From: a virus
IMG/VR virus record: IMGVR_UViG_3300042549_000629
Span: 1-23,521 of that record
Direction: 5' to 3' (one strand)
Length of the DNA stretch: 23,521 nucleotides
Positions 16,770 to 21,181 of this stretch are shown piece by piece. The position numbers were made by a program, and so were the translations under genes. Numbering within the stretch: the stretch's first letter is position 1; every line of letters starts with the position of its first letter. The notes beneath the pieces were generated by a model, which saw only the letters and a program-made list of their open reading frames with translations, had not been told where the DNA came from and did no database searches.

Positions 16770-17115
16770 CTTCTTCTGTGGTCCTTTCAGCAATAAAGCC
16801 CAGCAGTTCAGGGTTTGCTTGAAATATATTGGCCCAGGCCATGCCCAATATATGCACCTGATGCTCTGTCAAATCAATGTTACAACGCTCGCTAATGTAA
16901 TGATTAACTTCGTGTAAGAGTGTATCTAAGCACTGTTGCGCAGCCAGACTATTGCGGATTCGTATTTCACGATCTTCGGTATGACAACTACCGTAGTTCC
17001 CATTCATCATAGATTCTGGATACCATTGAATATCTACATGCTCACCCAGGATCTCCATTTGCACATAAGTGGTGGGGTGTGGTGGGTGTAGCACCCGGTT
17101 AGGTTGTGTTTTCAT
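16747..17115 (-). CDS. HExxH zinc metallopeptidase-like protein
   Basis: A 122-aa protein with HEVNH at residues 68-72 within CLDTLLHEVNHYISE, the zincin signature in which both histidines bind zinc and the glutamate is catalytic. Glu 84 or His 85/88 in LTEHQVH are candidates for the third ligand. No signal peptide is present, so it should act in the cytoplasm. The ATG at 17113-17115 is preferred because GGAG stands 10 bases before it; a TTG at 17124 is too close to that site. It is the first gene of the packaging operon. It could be a regulatory protease, a host-directed protease or a catalytically changed structural factor. Related small zincins occur in phages without known function. Confidence 0.75.
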   Translation of the reverse strand: MKTQPNRVLHPPHPTTYVQMEILGEHVDIQWYPESMMNGNYGSCHTEDREIRIRNSLAAQQCLDTLLHEVNHYISERCNIDLTEHQVHILGMAWANIFQANPELLGFIAERTTEEDERRVKR

Positions 17116-17137
17116 ATCAGCCAATCTCCTATACAGT

Positions 17138-17144
17138 TATTTAG
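17138..17144 (-). promoter_or_regulatory. CTAAATA late-promoter-like motif before packaging operon
   Basis: The minus strand reads TGCTAAATAACTG, 23 bases before the metallopeptidase-like start and 12 bases before its ribosome binding site. It is preceded by a 9-bp hairpin. Probably a promoter for the whole head operon. Confidence 0.48.
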
Positions 17145-17154
17145 CACAAAAGGC

Positions 17155-17187
17155 GAAACACCTGTGCTTCACAGCATGAGGTGTTTC
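17155..17187 (-). terminator. 9-bp hairpin upstream of packaging operon, possible terminator
   Basis: GAAACACCT (17155-17163) pairs with AGGTGTTTC (17179-17187), with an inner TGCT/AGCA stem. On the minus strand it is followed by GCCTTTTGTG, a weak T run. It sits just upstream of CTAAATA, so it may stop early transcripts before the late operon begins. Confidence 0.5.
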
Positions 17188-17238
17188 TAAACAGGAGATA
17201 ATTGTCACAACGCCTATTATCAGTTTGTCGTTGCAAAG

Positions 17239-17245
17239 TATTTAG
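17239..17245 (-). promoter_or_regulatory. CTAAATA motif in packaging operon leader
   Basis: The minus strand reads GACTAAATACTTT, 124 bases before the metallopeptidase-like start. A second copy in the same leader, possibly a tandem late promoter. Confidence 0.35.
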
Positions 17246-17333
17246 TCCAACACTTTGTTACTTGGCGGTAACTGGCAGTTGGCTCCTGTGCGTTTTACTG
17301 TAACACAAACAGTCCTAAGGTAGTTAGGTGCTG

Positions 17334-17341
17334 TATTTATA
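17334..17341 (-). promoter_or_regulatory. TATAAATA motif, T4-late-promoter-like
   Basis: The minus strand reads GACTATAAATACAG immediately after the terminator at 17345-17376. TATAAATA is the T4 late promoter core (established for T4). Here it would start a transcript running into the packaging operon. No T4-type late sigma factor is visible in the window. Confidence 0.4.
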
Positions 17342-17344
17342 GTC

Positions 17345-17376
17345 AAAAGAAACCCTGAGTTTTTTAGGCTCAGGGT
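17345..17376 (-). terminator. Rho-independent terminator after AT-hook-like gene region
   Basis: ACCCTGAG (minus strand) pairs with CTCAGGGT around a 9-base A-rich loop (8-bp stem, 17352-17359 with 17369-17376), followed by TTCTTTT. It separates the early/control region from the late packaging leader. Confidence 0.8.
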
Positions 17377-17508
17377 CGGAAACTCCACAGAGTTTCTATT
17401 ATATTATGTAAATCACACATACAGCAACCAAAATCAACTTGTGGTATCTTTTGGTTGCAAAGTTACTTACACCAGACTCAATAAGCCCAGCTACAACTAC
17501 TGTAGAAC

Positions 17509-17676
17509 TTAGGCTTTAATATTGCGTTCACTTAGTAACCGAACCAACAAACTATACATTTGAGCATTGCGTTCTTTTTGACGCAGTCTCCAACGACGTT
17601 GACGTTCTGTATTGCTTAATGAGTTGGCTAACTTTGGACGGCCCGGCTTGCGTTTAGTGATGATTGTATGTTCCAT
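17509..17676 (-). CDS. AT-hook-like small DNA-binding protein (55 aa)
   Basis: Reads MEHTIITKRKPGRPKLANSL and continues with the very basic SNTERQRRWRLRQKERNA and a C-terminal helix MYSLLVRLLSERNIKA. KRKPGRPK has the AT-hook core (G-R-P flanked by basic residues) that binds the minor groove of AT-rich DNA. The ribosome binding site is strong (AAAGGAG, 7 bases before ATG at 17674-17676). It lies directly beside an AT-rich structured non-coding region and before a terminator, so a role in DNA organisation, replication start or transcription control is plausible but inferred. Small basic proteins with ERQRRxR motifs occur in many phages; no function is established. Confidence 0.75.
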   Translation of the reverse strand: MEHTIITKRKPGRPKLANSLSNTERQRRWRLRQKERNAQMYSLLVRLLSERNIKA

Positions 17677-18385
17677 TTGATAACTCCTTTAAATTGCTGT
17701 TGCTATAGTAATTATTGCGTAGATGTGCTGAGTAGCTACTGCTAGGGTGCTATAACATACGTCAGTAGTAGATACCGTTATCCATTTGTTGTAGTCATAG
17801 TATGTCATTTATCAAATTGCTTTGTTGTTTTAGGATCTACTGCGTATCTCCTAAAGAGATATAACCAACTCGTTTATCAACTCGTTGTTGTTATATCCCT
17901 AACTTTTTTTGGTATCAATTTATATGTTGTAGTAAACACGAAAACTTATAGTGTTTAGTATGAAACATAATAGATCATTTCCTAGATTCTTAGCCAAGAC
18001 GGGACTACTAAAGTCCCGTCTCAGTTGAAGATTTCCCGTCATCCGCACCTGTCTCTGGTATAGGTATTTGTTTTGACACTGTAATGCTAATGGGTTCTGT
18101 CCTTTCCCAACCTATAACGATATCACATGATTTCTCATGCTACCTTAAACCTCGTCCCTTGTGTTTAAGTTTTTATAGCGCAGTGTTTTCGTATGCTAAC
18201 AATTCATACTATGTCAATTTACACCCTATGGGGTTCGTTCTCAACATGTCTCGTGCTCCAGCTATCACCCTGGATTTTTCCACAGCCCCTGTATCCGGTG
18301 GGCCAACCTTGTGTGTTAGTTAATAATTGTTTTGTGTGAGTATTGTATTAGTATATATGATATCTGTTAGATAACATTTAGCCAA
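17677..18385 (-). other. Long AT-rich non-coding region with inverted repeats; candidate origin or regulatory RNA
   Basis: About 709 bases without a convincing gene, the longest such stretch on the circle. It holds a perfect 10-bp hairpin (17997-18021); GATATAAC/GTTATATC inverted repeats (17858-17865 and 17890-17897) that enclose two copies of CAACTCGTT (17866-17874 and 17878-17886); a TAAACAC/GTGTTTA stem near 17933-17957; and TTGACA on the minus strand near 18213 without a clear -10. Non-coding structure in an otherwise packed genome suggests an origin, a packaging site or a regulatory RNA. I see no tRNA. A 39-codon ORF at 17689-17808 is weak. Confidence 0.5.
17997..18021 (-). ncRNA. Perfect 10-bp stem-loop, possible structured RNA or cruciform
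   Basis: AGACGGGACT (17997-18006) pairs perfectly with AGTCCCGTCT (18012-18021) around ACTAA. It is much more GC-rich than its surroundings. No T run follows on either strand, so it is unlikely to be a terminator. A second CCCGTC lies 11 bases further on (18034). It may be part of a structured RNA, an origin cruciform or a protein binding site. Confidence 0.4.
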
Positions 18386-18787
18386 TTAATCAAACAGATC
18401 CATGATCTTTGTTTCTAATTGTTTAAAGTCATTTAGGATCTCTGCTCGTGTAGGTTTACGCTTTCGGGGAGCAAGACCATGCACTTCATCAACTACTGCA
18501 TGAATGTCCACAGTAGGCGCACTCACAAGGATCTCTGGCTTTGAGTCTGCATCAATTTGGTTTGCTGCTGACAGTTTTCCGTTACTAAAATACACAATAT
18601 GGCCCTGGGCCGGACGTTCTGTAATTGCTTGCCATTTTTTACTGTTCTTGTATGTCTTGACCACATAAGTGTGATAATGTTTATTATCTGTTATACCACG
18701 CATGTTCACGGTGATCATTGAACCACCATTTTTGCTGACACCAGCAACTTGGTTCACTACTGCGTATTGTTGTTCTACAAATTCCAT
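18386..18787 (-). CDS. Unknown putative early protein (133 aa)
   Basis: Starts MEFVEQQYAVVNQVAGVSKN, with a binding site TTAGGAAAC before ATG at 18785-18787. The N-terminal ~70 residues are beta-strand-like (MITVNMRGITDNKHYHTYVV; GHIVYFSNGKLSAANQI), perhaps a small OB- or SH3-like barrel. The C-terminus is a basic linker (LAPRKRKPTRAE) and a charged helix ending ETKIMDLFD. The fold and the basic linker suggest nucleic acid binding, but no family is recognised. A promoter with a perfect TATAAT lies 45 bases upstream, so it probably has its own transcript. Confidence 0.7.
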   Translation of the reverse strand: MEFVEQQYAVVNQVAGVSKNGGSMITVNMRGITDNKHYHTYVVKTYKNSKKWQAITERPAQGHIVYFSNGKLSAANQIDADSKPEILVSAPTVDIHAVVDEVHGLAPRKRKPTRAEILNDFKQLETKIMDLFD

Positions 18788-18804
18788 TTTATGAGTTTCC
18801 TAAG

Positions 18805-18829
18805 CAACATAGGATCTCTGCTTATGTTG
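18805..18829 (-). promoter_or_regulatory. Leader hairpin before 133-aa gene
   Basis: CAACATA and TATGTTG (18805-18811 and 18823-18829) form a 7-bp stem between the predicted -10 (18832-18837) and the ribosome binding site, so it would lie at the very 5' end of this mRNA. It may stabilise the message. Confidence 0.4.
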
Positions 18830-19040
18830 TTATTATACTTATCTCGTAACACAAAAGCAAGCACTTTATGGCGGAAAAAACTGCAAAAATAAAAGTGCTC
18901 TTTTGAAAGTAAAACATTACTTTAGGTAAATCCTTGATCAGGGGATCCAAGCCGCAGTTATCGCATAGGGCCCGGTAGGGTAGCTCTCCAGCGCCTACTT
19001 GACAGATTCTATGCTTGCACTGGCATTGCACCAGCTGCAT
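18822..19040 (-). CDS. Possible zinc-ribbon-like small protein (72 aa)
   Basis: Starts MQLVQCQCKHRICQVGAGEL with cysteines at 6, 8, 13, 26 and 29; C6/C8 with CDNC at 26-29 form a zinc-ribbon-like pair. After about residue 40 the composition changes to hydrophobic, AT-rich codons (FYFQKSTFIFAVFSAIKC) and overlaps an 8-bp inverted repeat AGCACTTT/AAAGTGCT. The C-terminal half may therefore be readthrough into non-coding DNA after loss of an earlier stop. No Shine-Dalgarno site is seen; ATAAATA is 6 bases before the ATG, so it would be leaderless or nearly so. Com-like zinc-ribbon regulators are a possible comparison, not a firm match. Confidence 0.4.
   Translation of the reverse strand: MQLVQCQCKHRICQVGAGELPYRALCDNCGLDPLIKDLPKVMFYFQKSTFIFAVFSAIKCLLLCYEISIITT
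18832..18860 (-). promoter_or_regulatory. Sigma70-type promoter for 133-aa gene
   Basis: The minus strand has TATAAT (18837-18832) preceded at 17 bases by TTGCTT (18860-18855). The -10 is perfect, the -35 matches only TTG. Start of transcription would be about 40 bases before the ATG. Confidence 0.5.
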
Positions 19041-19082
19041 AAGATTATTTATGAATGAAGCCCAAAGTTTGTGTGTCCATTT

Positions 19083-19097
19083 CTGTTATTATAACAG
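19083..19097 (-). promoter_or_regulatory. Palindromic extended -10 promoter / operator
   Basis: CTGTTAT-T-ATAACAG is a perfect 7+7 inverted repeat. On the minus strand it contains TGTTATAAT (19096-19088), an extended -10 (TGnTATAAT), and no good -35 is present, as expected for that class. A palindrome over the -10 is a typical repressor operator. It would drive the zinc-ribbon-like ORF and the 133-aa gene. Confidence 0.55.
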
Positions 19098-19158
19098 ATT
19101 GACAAAAATTATCTGAAACTACCAAATTGCTACTAGCAGTTTGCAATGACATTGCGTT

Positions 19159-19443
19159 TTATTCAAGTTCAATGGTTCTACCTAAGGTTAGAGCACTTAC
19201 TGTGAAGTCTTCTGTATTGTGAGCTGCATTCAATCGTTGTGCTAGATTGATAGCATGTCCTGGTCCAGGAAAACTTGCTCTACCATACTTGTAGCCTTGG
19301 TAACGCAGATTAGGGTTGTGTGTTCTCATCATAATAGGCCGACCTTGATACAGCACAGCATACACAGCATCTGCTTCGCATACTTCATACATAATGTCAC
19401 CTTCTCGGTGACTGGCAATTAAAGTTGGTTTGGGTCTAGACAT
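19159..19443 (-). CDS. Unknown small protein (94 aa)
   Basis: Starts MSRPKPTLIASHREGDIMYE, followed by a compact beta-rich stretch (ADAVYAVLYQGRPIMMRT) and YKYGRASFPGPGHAINLAQR, where the P-G-P-G-H and the helix after it look like the conserved core. It overlaps the 3' end of the 254-aa gene by 25 bases with a weak binding site (AAAGA), so it is probably translated by coupling. Proteins with a similar FP.PGHA.NLA..LN pattern are common small phage unknowns. No function known. Confidence 0.7.
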   Translation of the reverse strand: MSRPKPTLIASHREGDIMYEVCEADAVYAVLYQGRPIMMRTHNPNLRYQGYKYGRASFPGPGHAINLAQRLNAAHNTEDFTVSALTLGRTIELE

Positions 19444-20183
19444 TCTAAGTCTTTCTGAATTTTAATTAGTTTATACACATAGGCCAAGGCAGTGTTGTAT
19501 TGGTCAGCCAGTTGTTTTGGTGTAGCACCGCCACGAAAATCTTTCATCAGGGCCTTGGCATCAATTCTAGGCTTTTGAAACTTCTCATACAGCGGCAAGC
19601 CTGCACGCCATTTCTTGATCACATAATCAATGTTTTCTGTAGGAAAGTCCAATAACTTGGAAATTTCTTTTCTATCTTTGCCTGCATCTAACATTTGATA
19701 TACTTGTGCATGATCCAATTGACGACGCGGACGTCGACCTGCAAGTGGATCTACTGCTCGCATAGCATTATTAACTGGCGCATTCCACCAAACAAATGTG
19801 GCGCCATGTTCCCGATAAACTTTTATCCATGCCGTTATTTCATGCATGGGCACTGCGGCACACACGCCAATAGCAGGCAATAATGGTGTGCGGTCAGCTG
19901 CTCGTGAACTACGTTGTAATATACGATCAGGCTCAGGAATTTTAAAGTATCTAAACAGTTCACGATGCATGCCTGTGATAGGCAATCCATAACCATCTGG
20001 CTGTTTATACCAAATTCCAGCAACTGAAATTTCTAATGGTGTTAAACTACCAGGTTGGAATGTGGTATCGTCTATTGTAGGTGTATCATACGCACGGCGT
20101 AGCCATGCACGTGGGCTACCTAGCGCACCATTAGTGCCATATTCAGCTCGTGTAACAGTGTGGGTCCAAGTATCTTGTTGCAT
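19419..20183 (-). CDS. Unknown protein with two HTH-like segments (254 aa)
   Basis: The N-terminal half (1-145) is mixed alpha/beta with Trp/Pro-rich stretches (ISVAGIWYKQPDGYGLPITG; HGATFVWWNAPVNNAMRAVD) and no recognised domain. After a basic hinge GRRPRRQ (149-155) come two helix-turn-helix-like units: 158-192 (YQMLDAGKDRKEISKLLDFP) and 208-243 (FRGGATPKQLADQYNTALAY). This suggests a DNA-binding regulator, replication initiator or packaging accessory. There is no integrase, recombinase or polymerase motif. The start codon lies inside a 9-bp inverted repeat with no clear binding site, hinting at control of its translation. It follows the holin-like gene by 31 bases. Confidence 0.7.
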   Translation of the reverse strand: MQQDTWTHTVTRAEYGTNGALGSPRAWLRRAYDTPTIDDTTFQPGSLTPLEISVAGIWYKQPDGYGLPITGMHRELFRYFKIPEPDRILQRSSRAADRTPLLPAIGVCAAVPMHEITAWIKVYREHGATFVWWNAPVNNAMRAVDPLAGRRPRRQLDHAQVYQMLDAGKDRKEISKLLDFPTENIDYVIKKWRAGLPLYEKFQKPRIDAKALMKDFRGGATPKQLADQYNTALAYVYKLIKIQKDLECLDPNQL

Positions 20184-20200
20184 AATTGTAGTTATGCAAC
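20177..20200 (-). promoter_or_regulatory. Inverted repeat enclosing the start codon of the 254-aa gene
   Basis: GTTGCATAA (20177-20185) and TTATGCAAC (20192-20200) pair perfectly (9 bp, 6-base loop). The ATG (20183-20181) lies within the stem, so in the mRNA it would be paired. No Shine-Dalgarno precedes it. It may be an RNA switch or an operator bound by the protein itself. Confidence 0.6.
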
Positions 20201-20214
20201 TTTTATCTGGCTGT

Positions 20215-20658
20215 TTAGGCCTTATCGGCTACTTTTTCTTTTGTTCGGCCCCAACTTGTAATGCCCAATAGAGCACCAAAGCTAACGTGTATTAGGCCAC
20301 CACCTTGCAGACTCAGTGGTTGCCATTGTGTGCTAACAACCCCATGTGCTTGGGCTTGTATAATGCTCCATAACACAGGAGCCAGTATAAAATCAAATAC
20401 GCAAATAACAAGATATACCCAACCAGATACTGGGCGCCACTTGTTGTTGACCCAGTCAGTATTGGTGTTAGCTATTTCACTGCTAACACCCTGACTAGCA
20501 GTGACAGCACCTGCGTGGGCTGTGGCAGCAACAGCAACAGCAACATCGTTGGTAGTAGAATCACTGCGACTGATGTTTTCATTACGAGTAGCAAGGCTTG
20601 CTTGAGCATGAGCAGACAGCGGATGCATAGTGTCATCGTAATCTTCTAATTTAGGCAT
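20215..20658 (-). CDS. Holin-like membrane protein (GTA 3TM-type)
   Basis: A 147-aa protein with a polar, Ala-rich N-terminus (helix-like 38-55), then WVNNKWRPVSGWVYLVICVF with a membrane segment at 80-100, a loop and a second one at about 118-136 (GLIHVSFGALLGITSW), ending in a charged tail. The WRP-x-x-GW start of the first segment and the GG-x-x-x-x-x-FG-x-L second segment resemble the 3TM holin family of gene transfer agents (PF11351-like; by eye). It would permeabilise the inner membrane at lysis. The ATG directly follows the stop of the XhlA-like gene (TAAATG), with no separate binding site, so expression is coupled. Confidence 0.78.
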   Translation of the reverse strand: MPKLEDYDDTMHPLSAHAQASLATRNENISRSDSTTNDVAVAVAATAHAGAVTASQGVSSEIANTNTDWVNNKWRPVSGWVYLVICVFDFILAPVLWSIIQAQAHGVVSTQWQPLSLQGGGLIHVSFGALLGITSWGRTKEKVADKA

Positions 20659-20949
20659 TTATTTTGGCAAGTGTGTGACCACATATCCCAGCATACCTAA
20701 AAGTGCTACTATCACTGTGGCAGTAGAAGCAACCATGGTTTTGAACTTTTCATCTTTGGCATTGCCCAGCATACTTTTAATTTCATTGAACTGCCGATCG
20801 TTAGTGACTTTAAGATCTTTAACGTCAGCACTGATTGAATCCATACGTGTTTCAATATTGTCCATACGTGTTTCAATTCCTTTGTAGCGTTCAGCACAAA
20901 TTTGCTCATGTGTGTTTAATCTTGCTTCTGTGCTATCAATCTGCGACAT
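20659..20949 (-). CDS. XhlA-like membrane-anchored coiled-coil protein
   Basis: A 96-aa protein with a coiled coil over about residues 17-60 and a single C-terminal membrane helix at 71-92 (TMVASTATVIVALLGMLGYV). IETRM occurs twice, seven residues apart (25-29 and 32-36), a heptad duplication also visible in the DNA. This is the layout of the haemolysin XhlA family that works with holins (established for that family). The binding site is good (AAGGAAC and GGAG before ATG at 20947-20949). It is directly coupled to the holin-like gene downstream, which supports a lysis role. Confidence 0.75.
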   Translation of the reverse strand: MSQIDSTEARLNTHEQICAERYKGIETRMDNIETRMDSISADVKDLKVTNDRQFNEIKSMLGNAKDEKFKTMVASTATVIVALLGMLGYVVTHLPK

Positions 20950-21086
20950 TTCTCCAGTTCCTTTAGTAGTATTGTTTCAACTTCTCGAATTCGTTGTTGT
21001 TTTATTTGTTGCTGTAGTGCATGTATAGCTCTCACCTCAGCAGGTGTTGTAGCTATACATGCATCAAACGCATTAGTTATTTTCAC
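20916..21086 (-). CDS. Possible Gln-rich coiled-coil protein (56 aa, GTG start)
   Basis: From GTG 21084-21086 the frame reads VKITNAFDACIATTPAEVRA, then IHALQQQIKQQRIREVETIL and LKELEKCRRLIAQKQD, overlapping the XhlA-like start by 34 bases. The protein looks like a coherent amphipathic helix, supporting a real gene, but there is no Shine-Dalgarno site and the start is only 5 bases after CTAAATA. Part of it is also the strong hairpin at 21018-21063. It could be a leaderless small protein or a structured leader with accidental coding. Confidence 0.45.
   Translation of the reverse strand: MKITNAFDACIATTPAEVRAIHALQQQIKQQRIREVETILLKELEKCRRLIAQKQD
21018..21063 (-). ncRNA. Large stem-loop before the lysis genes
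   Basis: TGCATGTATAGCT (21018-21030) pairs perfectly with AGCTATACATGCA (21051-21063), a 13-bp stem. Inside, CACCT (21033-21037) pairs with AGGTG (21042-21046) around CAGC. It lies about 70 bases before the XhlA-like start. It could be an RNase III site, an attenuator delaying lysis gene expression, or a DNA cruciform. Confidence 0.6.
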
Positions 21087-21090
21087 TAGC

Positions 21091-21097
21091 TATTTAG
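21091..21097 (-). promoter_or_regulatory. CTAAATA late-promoter-like motif before lysis genes
   Basis: The minus strand reads CGCTAAATAGCTAG, after the fibre gene and the micro-ORF and before the hairpin and the XhlA/holin-like pair, consistent with a promoter for the lysis cassette. Confidence 0.42.
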
Positions 21098-21104
21098 CGT
21101 TATA

Positions 21105-21170
21105 CTACTTTTTAGGTGGACGTTTACGATTCTTAGCTGTTCTGCTTCCGCGTTCAGGTAATTTTCTCAT
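21105..21170 (-). CDS. Possible 21-aa basic micro-protein
   Basis: Reads MRKLPERGSRTAKNRKRPPK with one further Lys. It has a textbook binding site (AAAGGAG, 6 bases before ATG at 21168-21170) that also overlaps the fibre stop. Nine of 21 residues are Lys or Arg. The good binding site and position favour translation, but such short ORFs arise by chance. Function unknown. Confidence 0.45.
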   Translation of the reverse strand: MRKLPERGSRTAKNRKRPPKK

Positions 21171-21181
21171 CAAGTTCTCCT

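Larger units (their letters stand above)
17125..17508 (-). other. Intergenic structured region between AT-hook-like gene and packaging operon
   Basis: About 384 bases with no convincing ORF. In transcript order it holds a perfect 10-bp hairpin (GCAACCAAAA with TTTTGGTTGC, 17424-17433 and 17449-17458), a 7-bp hairpin GAAACTC-CACA-GAGTTTC (17390-17396 with 17379-17385), the terminator at 17345-17376, a TATAAATA and two CTAAATA motifs, and the 9-bp hairpin at 17155-17187. A TATAAT at 17403-17398 on the minus strand could start a very short RNA ending at the terminator, but its -35 is poor. This looks like an early-to-late transcription boundary. Confidence 0.6.
18788..19158 (-). other. Intergenic control region between 94-aa and 133-aa genes
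   Basis: About 371 bases. It holds the palindromic promoter (19083-19097), the doubtful zinc-ribbon ORF (18822-19040), an AGCACTTT/AAAGTGCT inverted repeat near 18860-18900, and the TATAAT promoter plus leader hairpin of the 133-aa gene. The segment 18950-19000 is noticeably more GC-rich than the rest. Confidence 0.5.

Noticed and set aside
17689-17808. 39-codon minus-strand ORF (MTYYDYNKWITVSTTD...) ending at the binding site of the AT-hook-like gene
   Set aside because: Its position could suit a leader peptide, but there is no ribosome binding site and the second half is low-complexity; too weak to list as a gene.
18225-18245. tRNA T-arm-like GGGGTTCGTTC
   Set aside because: No acceptor, anticodon or D-arm partner could be found in the surrounding sequence.
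18084-18323. 79-aa plus-strand ORF in the non-coding region
   Set aside because: It would be the only plus-strand gene, has no Shine-Dalgarno site and no coherent domain texture.
18940-19010. GC-rich segment as a possible structured RNA gene
   Set aside because: The higher GC fits the cysteine-rich coding part of the 72-aa ORF and no convincing long stems were found.
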